Notes: a model not told the origin generated them from the letters alone. A DNA stretch of 64,000 nucleotides from Nannocystis sp. RBIL2 (GCF_026626745.1 NZ_JAPNJW010000002.1:434001-498000), one strand, 5' to 3'. Shown: positions 46,614 to 56,265, numbered from the stretch's first letter. Numbers and translations are program-made.

Positions 46614-48284
46614 TCACAGCATCGGGCAGTCCTGGTCGGCCTTCGGCGACAGCTCGCAGGTGGCCTGGATGGTCGTGCCGGCGGACGCGGGCGCGCTGCG
46701 GATCAGCTTGAACTCGAGGTTGAAGCCCTCGCCGACGCAGTACGGGTCCATGTCGTCGAGCTCGCTCGGGGTCTGACCGCCGCGGTCGATCAGCTCGGCG
46801 AAGCAGACAGTCTCGCCGGCGGGGGCGACCCACACGCCGTCGACCTCGTCGCAGAGCGGGATGTCCTGGCGCGAGTCCTCCGCGGCGTTGATCTCGGTCA
46901 GCACGCACGAGGGGTCGACCACCGGCGTGCTGGGGTCGACGTCCTTGACGCACTTCGTCATGCACGCCGGCTTGATCTGCTCCTCGAGCTTCTTGGCGAT
47001 CTCGCGCAGCGCCTCGGAGTAGTCATCCTGGCAGATCGAGAACAGGTTGCGATCCTCGCCGACCTGGAACGCCTCGGCGAACTCGCGCTCGCGCACCGGC
47101 GGGACCGCCGTCTGCGGCTTGTCGGGGTCCATCTCGTTGGGCAGCGTGCAGCCGGCCCCGATGCCGAAGAGGTCCTGGAACTCGGGGTCGTCCGAGTCCT
47201 GGTAGACGATGTCGGCGTCGCGGGTCTCGTAGCCGGGCGGCACGCCGGCGATCAGCGCGACCAGCACCTCCTGGTCGGGCTGCTTCATCTTCTTGTCGTC
47301 CTCGAGCCTCTGCAGGAAGTTGACGTACTTCGACAGCGGCTGCAGCACGGCCTGGTCGTCGGACACGCCCTCGGTGCCGTCGACGCCGTAATTCGCCGAG
47401 TGGCAGCCTTCGTACGTCGGCCCGGCGCCGTCACACTTCACGCCGGCGTTGAAGCACACCGCGCTGGTCGCCTGCGGGTCGTCCGGGTTGGCCCAGAAGG
47501 TCTTGTTGGTGGTGAAGACCTCGCCGAACTCCGGGTTGTAGGAGCAGTCGAGCTCGTCGGTGATGAACACCACCGAGAGGATCGCCTGGTCGCGCAGGAA
47601 GCCGTAGTTGGTCGGCGAGTCTTCGTGGCTGGCCTGAGCCAGCGCGAGGTACATCGACTCGAGGTGCGACTCCATGCCGCAACCCGACACGCCTTGCGGG
47701 CCGAAGCACTGGAACGCCTCCACGGTGCTCACGTCGTCGGGCAGGTTCGTCTGCCCTTCGATGCGCTCGATCCACCGGCGCGGCGCCACCTCGCCGTCGG
47801 AGAACTGCGTCTCGGTCGGCTTGATCCGGTCGGTCAGGGCCGCGTCGTCGAGCTTGCAGTAGTCGCTGCAGGCGTAGCCGTAGTCGTCCATGTTGAAGGT
47901 GAAGTCGCCGAGCGCCATGCGATCGAGGCAGCTCGACAGCACCAGCTTGCCGCCCTCGGGCTTGGTCTGCGCCGCCTTGCACAGCGGGTTGCCCGAGTCG
48001 GTGGTGGTGATGCCGATCCGGTAGTTGGCGTCGACGTCCTCGCGCTCGAGCACGCCGATGAACGCCTCGAAGTTCTTCGACAGCGTGGCCTGCTCGTCCG
48101 CCATCGAGCCCGAGTTGTCGATGACGAACAGGATATCGACGTCCTTGTTGATCTGGACGTTGACGGTCTCGTCGTCGACCTGGGTCTTGTCGTACGTGAC
48201 CTTCTTGACCGGGTGTTCGAGACAGCCGGCGAGGAGACCGGTGACGAGGGGGAGCGAGACGATAAGGGCGGAGCGGAGCGACAT
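46614..48284 (-). CDS. VWA-domain lipoprotein 1
   Basis: The 556 residues start MSLRSALIVSLPLVTGLLAG with the lipobox Cys at 21 (followed by LEHPVKK). Residues ~45-270 are a von Willebrand A domain: DVDILFVIDNSGSMADE with MIDAS residues D56, S58, S60, and FITDELDCSYNPEF further on. About 20 Cys, many paired (CFGPQGVSGCGMESHLESMY, CMTKCVKDVDPSTP, CVLTE), suggest an extracytoplasmic disulfide-rich domain after the VWA part. MIDAS proteins bind ligands through a metal ion, often for adhesion. The paralogue follows upstream on the same strand (215-base gap), so the pair arose by tandem duplication. Confidence 0.9.
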   Translation of the reverse strand: MSLRSALIVSLPLVTGLLAGCLEHPVKKVTYDKTQVDDETVNVQINKDVDILFVIDNSGSMADEQATLSKNFEAFIGVLEREDVDANYRIGITTTDSGNPLCKAAQTKPEGGKLVLSSCLDRMALGDFTFNMDDYGYACSDYCKLDDAALTDRIKPTETQFSDGEVAPRRWIERIEGQTNLPDDVSTVEAFQCFGPQGVSGCGMESHLESMYLALAQASHEDSPTNYGFLRDQAILSVVFITDELDCSYNPEFGEVFTTNKTFWANPDDPQATSAVCFNAGVKCDGAGPTYEGCHSANYGVDGTEGVSDDQAVLQPLSKYVNFLQRLEDDKKMKQPDQEVLVALIAGVPPGYETRDADIVYQDSDDPEFQDLFGIGAGCTLPNEMDPDKPQTAVPPVREREFAEAFQVGEDRNLFSICQDDYSEALREIAKKLEEQIKPACMTKCVKDVDPSTPVVDPSCVLTEINAAEDSRQDIPLCDEVDGVWVAPAGETVCFAELIDRGGQTPSELDDMDPYCVGEGFNLEFKLIRSAPASAGTTIQATCELSPKADQDCPML

Positions 48285-48499
48285 CGGAACCTCCGCGGCT
48301 CTCGATGCGTCTCCCAGGCCACTGCAGAAAAGCTGGAGTTACGCGCAGTTGCGTCGGGGACCCGAGGCAACGTGGTTGCGAGGTTGCAGGCGCTTCGACA
48401 ACCAAGTTGGCGCAGGCCCCCGGACTTCGCCGCGCCCGAAAGCGAGAAGGCGCCCTCGCCTCGCGGCGGGAGCGCCTCCATCGTCGAGCGAGCCGGGGC

Positions 48500-50158
48500 T
48501 CAGAGCATCGGGCAGTCGTTGCCCGGGTTCGGCGACAGCTCGCACGCGGCCGAGATGGTGGTGCCAGCCGGCGCCGCGGAGGTGCGGATCAGCAAGAACT
48601 CGAGGTTGTAGCCCTCGGCGACGCACTCCTCCGACAGGTTGTCGATCGTGCTCGGCGTCTCAGTGCCCGGATCGATGAGCTCGACGAAGCACGCGGGCTC
48701 ACCGGCCGGGGCCTTCCACTCGCCGTTGACCTCCTCGCACGGCACGATCTCCTTGCGCGTCATGGCGGCGGCGTTGTCCTCGAAGATCTGGCAGTTCGGC
48801 TGCAGGATGCCGTCCGACGGATCGGTGTCCTTGACGCACTTGGTCATGCACGCCGGCTTGATCTGGTCGCGGATCTTGTTGGCGATCGCCTCGAGGGCGT
48901 CCGAGTAGTCGTCCTGGCAGATCGAGAACAGGTTGCGGTCGCCGCCGACCTGGAACGCCTCGGCGAACTCGCGCTCGCGCACGGGCGGCACGGCGGTCTG
49001 CGGCGGGGTGCCCGGCAGGGTGCAGCCCTTGCCGATGCCGAACAGCTCGTTCTCGGCCGGATCCGACTCTTGCTCGTAGACGATGTCGGCCATCATCTTG
49101 TCGTAGCCCGGGGGCACGCCTGCGATGAGCGCGACCAGGACCTCCTGGTTGAGGTCGAAGGTCTTCTTCTGGTCCTCGAGGTTCTGCACGAAGTTGATGT
49201 ACTTCGACAGCGGCTGCAGCACGGCCTTGTCGTCGGGCACGTCGACGTTGCCCTCGATGTCGTAGTTGGCCGAGCGGCAGCTGTCGTACTGCGGGCCCGC
49301 GCCCTCGCACTTCACGCCGGCCCGGAAGCACACGGCGGAGGTGGCGTCCGGACGATCCGGGTTCTCCCAGAACACCTTGTTGTCCTTGAAGATCGCGTCG
49401 AACGCCGGGTTGTACGAGCAGTCGAGCTCGTCCGTGATGAACACGATCGAGAGGATCGCGGCGTCGCGGATGAAGCCGTAGTTGGTGGCCGAGGTCTCCT
49501 GACCGGCCAGGGCCAGCGCCTTGTACATCGACTCGAGGTGCTGCTCGAAGCCGCAGCCCGACACGCCCTGCGGGCCGAAGCACTGGAAGGCCTGGATCGT
49601 GCTGACGCCCTCGGGGAGGTTGGTCTCCCCTTCGATGCGCTCGATCCAGTTGCGCGGCGCCTTCTCGCCGTTGGAGTACGCCGTCTCCGTCGGCTTGATC
49701 TGCAGATCGTCGCCGGTGAGGTCGCAGACGTCCGTGCAGGCCGCGCTGGAGTCCTCCATGTTGAAGCTGAAGTCGCCGAGCGCCACGCGATCGACACAGC
49801 TCGACAGCACCAGCTTGCCGCCCTCGGGCTTGGTCTGGGCGGCCGGGCAGCGCGGGTTGCCGCTGTCGGTGGTCGTGATGCCGATGCGGTAGTTGGCGTT
49901 CACGTCCTCCGCCTCGAGCACGTTGATGAACGAGGCGAAGTTCTTGGCGAGCAGCGCCTGCTCGTCGGCCATCGACCCGGAGTTGTCGATGACGAACAGG
50001 ATGTCGACGTCCTTGTTGATCGCGATGGCGACGTTCTCCTGCGCCTCGGAGCTCTTGTCGTAGAGCACCTTCTTGATCGGGTGCTCGAGACAGGCGGTGA
50101 GCGCCAGGGCAGCGCCGGCGGTGAGCGAGAGACGACTCAGGGAAGTAACGCGCGACAT
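48500..50158 (-). CDS. VWA-domain lipoprotein 2 (tandem paralogue)
   Basis: I start at the ATG 50156-50158 (MSRVTSLSRLSLTAGAALAL), with GGAG 8 bases before it, rather than an upstream frame start at 50203. The lipobox Cys is at residue 23 (TACLEHPIKK) and the MIDAS motif is at D58/S60/S62. Large blocks are the same as in the neighbour (WIERIEGETNLPEGVSTIQA, FQCFGPQGVSGCG, VALIAGVPPGYD, EAFQVGGDRNLFSICQDDYS). Differences concentrate in the C-terminal third (TSAAPAGTTISAACELSPNP), which could give different ligand preference. Upstream promoter not identified. Probably an outer-membrane surface protein. Confidence 0.9.
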   Translation of the reverse strand: MSRVTSLSRLSLTAGAALALTACLEHPIKKVLYDKSSEAQENVAIAINKDVDILFVIDNSGSMADEQALLAKNFASFINVLEAEDVNANYRIGITTTDSGNPRCPAAQTKPEGGKLVLSSCVDRVALGDFSFNMEDSSAACTDVCDLTGDDLQIKPTETAYSNGEKAPRNWIERIEGETNLPEGVSTIQAFQCFGPQGVSGCGFEQHLESMYKALALAGQETSATNYGFIRDAAILSIVFITDELDCSYNPAFDAIFKDNKVFWENPDRPDATSAVCFRAGVKCEGAGPQYDSCRSANYDIEGNVDVPDDKAVLQPLSKYINFVQNLEDQKKTFDLNQEVLVALIAGVPPGYDKMMADIVYEQESDPAENELFGIGKGCTLPGTPPQTAVPPVREREFAEAFQVGGDRNLFSICQDDYSDALEAIANKIRDQIKPACMTKCVKDTDPSDGILQPNCQIFEDNAAAMTRKEIVPCEEVNGEWKAPAGEPACFVELIDPGTETPSTIDNLSEECVAEGYNLEFLLIRTSAAPAGTTISAACELSPNPGNDCPML

Positions 50159-50355
50159 GAGGGTTCTCCAGGGAGGCCGGAGGCGGACGGTGTGCCCTAC
50201 CATCGCAAAGGTGGCCCCGGCTTGTAAAGTCCGCGAACACTCCAGGTGATGGGGGCGCGCAGAGCGGAGCCCCGCGCGCGAGCGCCCGGCGTAGCCTCAC
50301 ATGGGGTCCGGCCGTCACCCATTTGAGACATCGAGCTCGAAGCGGCTGTCGTGAC

Positions 50356-51828
50356 TCAGTCGGCGGTCTTGTTCGCGCCCCGGCCCCGCTCGCTGTTGGT
50401 GCGCCCGCGGGCGCGAACCACGAGCCGCACGGGGATACCGCGCAGGTTCCACCGGGTCCGGAAGCGGCGCAGCAGGTAGCGCTCGTAAGAGGCCGGGAGG
50501 CAGCGCCCGTGGTTGGCCGAAATGACGATCAGCGGGGGATCGCTCTCGGCCTGGGTGGCGAACAGCAGTTTTACCGGTTTTGGCCCGAACATCGGCGGCG
50601 AGTGCTCGGCGACGGCGGCGGCCAGCTCGGCGTTGAGATCCGCGGTGGAGATGTGCTTGCCCAGCGCGCGCGCGGTGAGCAGGCAGGCCTCCATGAGCTC
50701 GCCGAGGCCGCGGGCGTGGCCCTGCCCCGCGTCGCGCCCGGCGCCGGTGATCGAGGTCTTGATGATGTAGGGCCGCTCGAGGAACTGCAGCTCCTCCTCG
50801 GCCTGGACCTGCACGGCGTGCGCGGCCTTTTTGTCGCGCGCGACGAGATCCCACTTGTTGAGGCAGACGACCACGCCCTTGCCGCGCTCGTGGGCCATGC
50901 GGGCCAGGCGCTGGTCCTGGTCGGTGACCCCCATGCTGGCGTCGACGATCAGCGCGACCACCTGGGTCCGCTCCATCGTCCGGATCGCCTTGATCGCGGC
51001 CAGCTTCTCCATGGCCCGCTCGATCTGCTTGCGCCGCCGCAGCCCGGCGGTGTCGATGAGGACGATCGGCTGCTTGTTGAACTCGAACGGCAGGTCGATC
51101 GGGTCGCGGGTGGTGCCCGCCTCGGCGTTGACGATCACTCGCGGCTCGCGGAGGAGCGCGTTGATGAGGCTCGACTTGCCGGCGTTCGGGCGGCCCATGA
51201 AGGCCACGCGCGTGCCGACCAGCGTGCTGGCGATCGCGCCCTCGAGGGCCGGCTGCTGGACCTGGGCGAGCACGCTGTCGTGCAGCTCCACGGCGTTGCG
51301 CCCGTGCGCGGCCGAGACGGCGAGGATCGGGAAGCCCAGCTCGTGCGCGGCCTGGGCCGCGATCTCGAGCGCCGGGTTGTCGCACTTGTTGACGACCACC
51401 AGCACCGGCCGGCCCGAGCGGCGCAGGATGTCGGCGATCTCGCGGTCGTCGGCGACGATACCGTCCATGGCGTCGACGACGAACAGGATGAGGTCGCTCT
51501 CCTCGATCGCGATCTCGGCCTGGACGCGGATCTGGCCGCCGAGCGACTCGTCTTCGAAGTCGAGGCCGCCGGTGTCGACGATGACGTAGCTCTTGCCGTC
51601 GTGGTTGACGACGCCGTACAGGCGATCGCGCGTGACGCCCGGGCGGTCCTCGACGATCGCCTTGCGCGCGCCCACGAGGCGGTTGAAGAGCGTCGACTTG
51701 CCGACGTTCGGCCGGCCGACGATCGCCACCACGCTGGTGCGACGACCCGCGTCTGCGCTCGGCGCCGGCTCGCCCTCGGTGAATTCTTCGCCTGGTCCTT
51801 CGACCAGCTCGTCGTCGTGCTCGCTCAT
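50356..51828 (-). CDS. der: Ribosome assembly GTPase Der (EngA)
   Basis: The 490-residue protein has two consecutive GTPase domains: G1 motifs GRPNVGKS (38-45) and GRPNAGKS (about 210-217), DTGGLDFED and DTAGLRRRKQIERAME for G3, NKCD and NKWD for G4. The C-terminal KH-like domain ends with LRGIPVRLVVRARGRTN. Der is needed for 50S subunit maturation. It starts inside the stop of era (ATGA overlap), so the two ribosome-assembly GTPases are translated together. Confidence 0.97.
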   Translation of the reverse strand: MSEHDDELVEGPGEEFTEGEPAPSADAGRRTSVVAIVGRPNVGKSTLFNRLVGARKAIVEDRPGVTRDRLYGVVNHDGKSYVIVDTGGLDFEDESLGGQIRVQAEIAIEESDLILFVVDAMDGIVADDREIADILRRSGRPVLVVVNKCDNPALEIAAQAAHELGFPILAVSAAHGRNAVELHDSVLAQVQQPALEGAIASTLVGTRVAFMGRPNAGKSSLINALLREPRVIVNAEAGTTRDPIDLPFEFNKQPIVLIDTAGLRRRKQIERAMEKLAAIKAIRTMERTQVVALIVDASMGVTDQDQRLARMAHERGKGVVVCLNKWDLVARDKKAAHAVQVQAEEELQFLERPYIIKTSITGAGRDAGQGHARGLGELMEACLLTARALGKHISTADLNAELAAAVAEHSPPMFGPKPVKLLFATQAESDPPLIVISANHGRCLPASYERYLLRRFRTRWNLRGIPVRLVVRARGRTNSERGRGANKTAD

Positions 51829-52802
51829 GACAGGCCTCCCACGGGCGCGTGCAGGCCGAGGCGCTGCATCAGCGCCGGGTCGCGGGTCCAGTTCGGGGTC
51901 ACCTTGACCTCGAGGTAGAGTTCACAGGGCCGCCCGGTCAGCTCGGCGATCGCCCGCCGGGCCGACATCGAGATGGCCTTGATGGTCTCGGCGCCGCGAC
52001 CGATGACCATCGGCTTCTGGCTCTCGCGCTCGACGTGGACGCTGGCGTGGACGATGTCCCGCGGCGGCTTGCGCTGCTCCTTGAACGACTCGATGGTGAC
52101 GGCGCAGCAGTACGGCAGCTCGTCGCGCAGGTGGTCGAACAGGGCCGCGCGCACGCGCTCGCCGGCGTGCCAGCGGACGGCGCGGTCGCTCAGCTGATCC
52201 TCGGGGAACAGCGGCTCGGCGACCGGCAGCGCGGCGACGACGTGCTCGCGCAGCTGCTTCAGGCCCTCGCCCGCGGTGGCGCTGATCGGGATGAGCGCGG
52301 TGAACGGGTGCAGCGTCGACCACTTGTGGAGGATCGGCAGCAGCAGCCCCTTGTCCTCGATGCGGTCGCACTTGGTCAGCACGAGGGCGATCGGGCGCCC
52401 GGCGGCGGCGATCGAGGTGAGCGCGGCGGCGGCCGCCGGACCCGGCTCCCACGCCTCGGCCGCGGCGATGTCGGCCAGCAGCGGCGCCTCGGCGAGCATG
52501 AGGACGAGGTCGACCGCCTGCGCCCCGCGCAGCGCCTCGTCGACCATGAACTTGTTGAGCGCCGATTTGGCGCGGTGAATACCGGGGGTGTCGACCAGCA
52601 CGGCCTGAAAGCCCGGCTCGGACCACACGCCGAGCAGGCGCTCGCGGGTGGTCTGGGGGAAGCGGGTGGCGACAGCGAGGTCGCTGCCGACCAGGGCGTT
52701 CAAGAGCGTCGACTTGCCGACGTTCGGCCGCCCGCACAGCGCGACGGTACCTGCCCGAAAGGACATCTCTTCAGCGGACTCTGGCGTCCGATCGGTTTCC
52801 AT
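51825..52802 (-). CDS. era: Ribosome assembly GTPase Era
   Basis: The 325-residue protein has a GTPase domain (CGRPNVGKSTLLNALVGSDL with G1 24-31, DTPGIHRAKSALNKFM as G3, TKCD as G4) and a C-terminal KH RNA-binding domain (HASVHVERESQKPMVIGRGA). Era binds 16S rRNA 3' end in 30S maturation. I use the ATG at 52800-52802; a second ATG (MSFRAGTVALC) twelve codons later could also start it. A 14-bp repeat unit straddles the codons between them (about 52750-52777). Upstream of der in one operon. Confidence 0.95.
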   Translation of the reverse strand: METDRTPESAEEMSFRAGTVALCGRPNVGKSTLLNALVGSDLAVATRFPQTTRERLLGVWSEPGFQAVLVDTPGIHRAKSALNKFMVDEALRGAQAVDLVLMLAEAPLLADIAAAEAWEPGPAAAAALTSIAAAGRPIALVLTKCDRIEDKGLLLPILHKWSTLHPFTALIPISATAGEGLKQLREHVVAALPVAEPLFPEDQLSDRAVRWHAGERVRAALFDHLRDELPYCCAVTIESFKEQRKPPRDIVHASVHVERESQKPMVIGRGAETIKAISMSARRAIAELTGRPCELYLEVKVTPNWTRDPALMQRLGLHAPVGGLS

Positions 52803-52953
52803 GGCCAAAAGTCCGGGCTTTATGGGGGATGGCGGCAGCCGACGCAAGCGCGCGGCGCGGCCCGCGGGCAGACCTCGCGCACGCGCGCAGAAAACACACT
52901 ACCGTCCCGTAGTTCCTGACGCACCCCGGCGCACATGTAGGATATTTGTGTTC

Positions 52954-53328
52954 ATGCACCGACCCGGCGATTCTCCGACCATGCGTGTCGCCCAGGAACG
53001 CCGTGGCTCGTCGCGGATCGACAAGGTCTTCCCAGTGCTGGTCTTTTCGGAGGAGGTCGGGGAGCAGTGGTGCGTCGCCCGCAACATCTCCGAGACCGGC
53101 ATGTTCATCGAGATGCCGGAGCCGCTGCCGCTGCGGACGAAGGTGATCATTCGCTTCCAGATGCCGGGCGACGAGGCCGCGATCTGCGCGATCGCGCGCA
53201 TCCAGAACCACTATTACCTCCAATACGCCGGCACCGACGGGCTGCGCGCGCTGACCGGCGCCGGGCTGCGCTTCCTCCGCTTCGTCCCCGAGATCGGCGC
53301 GCCTGTCCCCGAGGACCGGCTGCACTGA
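52954..53328 (+). CDS. PilZ-domain protein (c-di-GMP receptor)
   Basis: The 124-residue protein carries both c-di-GMP contact motifs of PilZ: R17xxxR21 (RRGSSR) and NISETG (N-x-S-x-x-G) in ARNISETGMFIEMPEP, then the beta-barrel strands LPLRTKVIIRFQM and AICAIARIQNHY. It would couple the second messenger to motility or envelope processes. Start ATG at 52954 (a second in-frame ATG at 52981 is possible). It is divergent from era. No motility gene is adjacent. Confidence 0.88.
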   Translation: MHRPGDSPTMRVAQERRGSSRIDKVFPVLVFSEEVGEQWCVARNISETGMFIEMPEPLPLRTKVIIRFQMPGDEAAICAIARIQNHYYLQYAGTDGLRALTGAGLRFLRFVPEIGAPVPEDRLH

Positions 53329-53388
53329 GCCGTGGGCAGGCAGCGTGACAAATTTGGGGATCTCCCCTGCCCTTGGTACCCAGCCGGC

Positions 53389-55293
53389 ATGCCACGGCGC
53401 GCGCTGCTCCTTTCGACCCTGGTCGCCGCCTGCGCCGGTGAGCCGCGGGTCGAGGTCCTGACCCGCTCGTCGGCCGACACGCTGCAGGCCCAGGCCTGGG
53501 CCGACCGCTACGAGCTGTGGTTCGCCCAGGCCGCGGCGCTCGCCGACGGCGAGCTCGACGCCGCGGTCGCGGAGCTGCCCATCGACGAGCCCGAGCTGGC
53601 CCGCGCGCCCAAACGCAAGGCCAAGGCCGCGCCGCCGCGCGAGTCCGAAGCGACAGTTCCCGAAGAACAGGAACTTTCCGACAGGGTCGATGCGCCAGGT
53701 GTCGAGGGCCAGCCGGTCGCGCCGCCGACCACCGCCGACGAGCTCGCGCGGGTGATCGCGGCGCTGCGCGACGGGCCGCACCGCGACCTCGGGCCGCTGG
53801 CCCGCGCCCTGGCGGCCGCGCCCGCCTCGCTGTGGCCGGCCGTGCGGACCGAGCTGCTGGCGCCGCGGACCGCCCGCAAGGCCGACTACAAGGCGATGCT
53901 CTCGGTGATCGGCGGCGACGTGCCGAACCGCTACGGGCACTTCGAACTGGCGTGGAAGAAGGCCCACGGCCACCACGGGGTCAAGCTGTCGGAGGACTGG
54001 TTCACCGACCTGCTGGCCCTGCCGTCGCGCCAGGTGTCGAAGGTGCTGCGGCCGATCTACCGCGACTGCGTGATCCAGGCGGCGCTGCTGCGCGCGGCGG
54101 CGACGATCGGCGCCGAGCCGGGGCATACCGACGAGGTCGTCGAGGTGCTGCTGGCGGCCGCGTACCTGCACGAGAGCACGTTCCGCGACGAGGTCGGGCG
54201 GGCGATCCGCCGCCTCGGCGATCCGGCCCTGCCCGGCCTGCTGCGGCGCTCGGTCCGTCCGCCCCTGCCCGCCGACGAGGGCGAGGCGCAGGTGGTCAAG
54301 GACTCGGTCGCCTACCGCACCGCGGAGTACGCCGGCTACCAGATCGATCGCATGGACCGGGCCCACCCGCGCAAGGCGCTGCAGGCCGTCAGCGACGAGC
54401 CGGCGCGGCTCGCCGAGCTGCTCGCGGCCTACGGCATGGTCCGCTCGGGCGACGCGGCCGGGCCGCTGCTCGACTTCGTCGACGCCGCGATCCCGCCGGT
54501 CCGCGAGGCCGCGCGCCAGGCCTTCCTGGCCTATGTGTCCGGACCGGCGCCGCGGGCCGAACGCAAGCTGCTGCGCTTCGTCGGCGGCGGCACCGGCGAG
54601 TCGGCGGCGCAGCTCACCTACCGCGACCTGGCCCGGATCGCGATCATGAGCCGGATCGCCTCCAATCACCCCGAGCTCGCCGAGCCCGACTGCCGCTCGG
54701 CGCCGAAGGACAGCGTGATCGCCGAGGCCTGCGAGGCCCAGCCCGAGCGGCTGGCGCAGGCCTACTTCCAGCGCCTCGACGACGGCCGACGCGAGCGCGA
54801 GCGGGCCGAGATCGCGGCGGCGCTGCGCGAGCCCGATCGCGCGGCCGCGATCGCGATCCTCGATCGCCTGCTCGCCGACGATCCCGGCCTCAGCGCGCGC
54901 GCCGAGCTGGTGCCGACCTACGAGCAGGCCGCCGCCGAGGCGACCGCCGCCGGCGATCTGGCGCTCGGGGCCCGGCTGTGGCGCAAGAGCGCCGCGCTGC
55001 TGGAAGACGTCGAGCCCGGCCGCGCCGACGCGCTGCGGGTGCGGGCGCTCCTGGCCGAGGCCGACCTCGCGGGCACCGAAGAGGGCCGGCGCATGCTGTT
55101 GGCCACCGCCGCCGAGCTCGCGCCGGAGGACCCGGAGCTGCAGACCCGCCTCACCGCCAGCGTCGAGCGGCAGGAGACCGCGGCGACGGAGATCCGCACG
55201 CGCCTGGCCTACGGGACAGGTCTCGCGGTCGGCGGCCTGTCGCTGCTGCTCGGCCTCGGCGGGCTGTTCACCCGCTCGCGCGCGCGCGCGTGA
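53389..55293 (+). CDS. HEAT-like lipoprotein with C-terminal TM
   Basis: From the ATG 53389, MPRRALLLSTLVAACAGEP is a lipoprotein signal (Cys15). The 634-residue product is Ala/Leu/Arg-rich helical throughout, with HEAT/TPR-like pairs (RAAATIGAEPGHTDEVVEVL, EAARQAFLAYVSGPAPRAER, AAIAILDRLLADDPGLSARA, LLATAAELAPEDPELQTRLT). The C-terminus has a membrane helix (TGLAVGGLSLLLGLGGLF) and a short basic tail, so it may span from lipid anchor to membrane. Two 14-bp repeat units lie at 53654-53681. Follows the PilZ gene by 60 bases on the same strand. Confidence 0.75.
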   Translation: MPRRALLLSTLVAACAGEPRVEVLTRSSADTLQAQAWADRYELWFAQAAALADGELDAAVAELPIDEPELARAPKRKAKAAPPRESEATVPEEQELSDRVDAPGVEGQPVAPPTTADELARVIAALRDGPHRDLGPLARALAAAPASLWPAVRTELLAPRTARKADYKAMLSVIGGDVPNRYGHFELAWKKAHGHHGVKLSEDWFTDLLALPSRQVSKVLRPIYRDCVIQAALLRAAATIGAEPGHTDEVVEVLLAAAYLHESTFRDEVGRAIRRLGDPALPGLLRRSVRPPLPADEGEAQVVKDSVAYRTAEYAGYQIDRMDRAHPRKALQAVSDEPARLAELLAAYGMVRSGDAAGPLLDFVDAAIPPVREAARQAFLAYVSGPAPRAERKLLRFVGGGTGESAAQLTYRDLARIAIMSRIASNHPELAEPDCRSAPKDSVIAEACEAQPERLAQAYFQRLDDGRRERERAEIAAALREPDRAAAIAILDRLLADDPGLSARAELVPTYEQAAAEATAAGDLALGARLWRKSAALLEDVEPGRADALRVRALLAEADLAGTEEGRRMLLATAAELAPEDPELQTRLTASVERQETAATEIRTRLAYGTGLAVGGLSLLLGLGGLFTRSRARA

Positions 55294-55330
55294 ACGAGCG
55301 GGCCGGCGTCCCACTCGCTTGCCTCGAGGA

Positions 55331-55414
55331 CATGCTCTTCAAGGCATGTTTCCGAGTACATGCCTCCGAGAGCATGGCCTCGAGCACATGCCCGCAAGGA
55401 CACACGCTCAGCGG
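55331..55414. repeat. 14-bp tandem array, six units
   Basis: CATG at 55331, 55345, 55359, 55373, 55387, then cacacgct at 55401. Units e.g. catgctcttcaagg, catgcctccgagag, catggcctcgagca, catgcccgcaagga. The array starts 37 bases after the HEAT-like gene and its last unit overlaps the stop region of the PAS-STAS gene. Confidence 0.9.
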
Positions 55415-56265
55415 CGCCTCGCGCCGCGGCCGAGCACCTCGGTGACGGCCTCGCGCATGGTGGCGAAGATCGCCACGCCGCTCCAGTCGGCGTCGAGGCC
55501 GACCATCGCCTGCGCGACCTCCGGGCGGATGCCGGTGACGAGCACGCGGGTGCCGAGCAGGCGGGCGGCGCGGACCGACTGCAGCAGGCCGGCGGCGACC
55601 TGGGCGTCGACCGAGCGCACGCCGGTGACGTCGAGGATCGCCGCGCGTGCCCGGTACTCGGCCACGCCGTCGAGCAGCGCCTCCATGATCGCGCGGCCGC
55701 GTTCGCGGTCGATGGTGCCGATCAGCGGCAGCGCGATCACGTTGTCGGCGATCGGGACGATCGGGGTCGACAGCTCCTCTAGGACCGAGCGCTGGACCTC
55801 GATGATCTGCTGCTGCAGGGCGTTGCGCTCCTCCTCGGCCCGGCGCCGCTCGCTGATGTCGGTGGCGACGCCGCCGACGCCGTAGAGCTCGCCGCGCGCA
55901 TCGAAGATCGGGAATTTGACCGACAGGTAGACGTGCATGCCGTCGGCCTGCGGGATGAGCTCCTCGACCTCCTGCGGCTCACCGCTCTCGCACACCCGCA
56001 GGTCGTTGCGACGGTTCTGCTCGCCGGCCTCGGGGCCGAAGATGTCGTGGTCGGTCTTGCCGATCAGGGCGCCGGGCTGGGCGCCGGCCAGGCGCTCGTA
56101 GGTCAGGTTGCACACGGTCAACCGACCCTCGGTGTCCTTCACGAAGATCACCGCGGGGCAGTTCCTGATGACGGCCGTGAGCAGCTCGTTGCGTTCGCGC
56201 AGCGCGGCGTTCTCGGCGAGGAGCGCAGCGAGCTCGGGCGAGGAGTCAGGGCTGGAGGCAGACAT
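55408..56265 (-). CDS. PAS-STAS signalling protein (RsbR-like)
   Basis: Starts at the ATG 56263-56265 (MSASSPDSSPELAALLAENA). A short coiled coil leads into a PAS domain (about 25-140: NCPAVIFVKDTEGRLTVCNL, IGKTDHDIFGPEAGE, FPIFDARGELYGVGGVATDI). A helical linker (ERRRAEEERNALQQQIIEVQ) follows, then a STAS domain (about 165-280: LPLIGTIDRERGRAIMEALL, ILDVTGVRSVDAQVAAGLLQ). The order PAS-linker-STAS and the motif around VDAQVA, where partner-switching kinases phosphorylate Thr/Ser, resemble stressosome RsbR proteins. The S/T site here reads VTGVRSVD, so phosphorylation is plausible. No kinase partner gene nearby. Confidence 0.88.
   Translation of the reverse strand: MSASSPDSSPELAALLAENAALRERNELLTAVIRNCPAVIFVKDTEGRLTVCNLTYERLAGAQPGALIGKTDHDIFGPEAGEQNRRNDLRVCESGEPQEVEELIPQADGMHVYLSVKFPIFDARGELYGVGGVATDISERRRAEEERNALQQQIIEVQRSVLEELSTPIVPIADNVIALPLIGTIDRERGRAIMEALLDGVAEYRARAAILDVTGVRSVDAQVAAGLLQSVRAARLLGTRVLVTGIRPEVAQAMVGLDADWSGVAIFATMREAVTEVLGRGARRR

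Noticed and set aside
55331..55414. 14-bp arrays as CRISPR or as phase-variation microsatellites
   Set aside because: No spacers; units are too diverged from each other for simple slippage tracts, and they recur at many loci.
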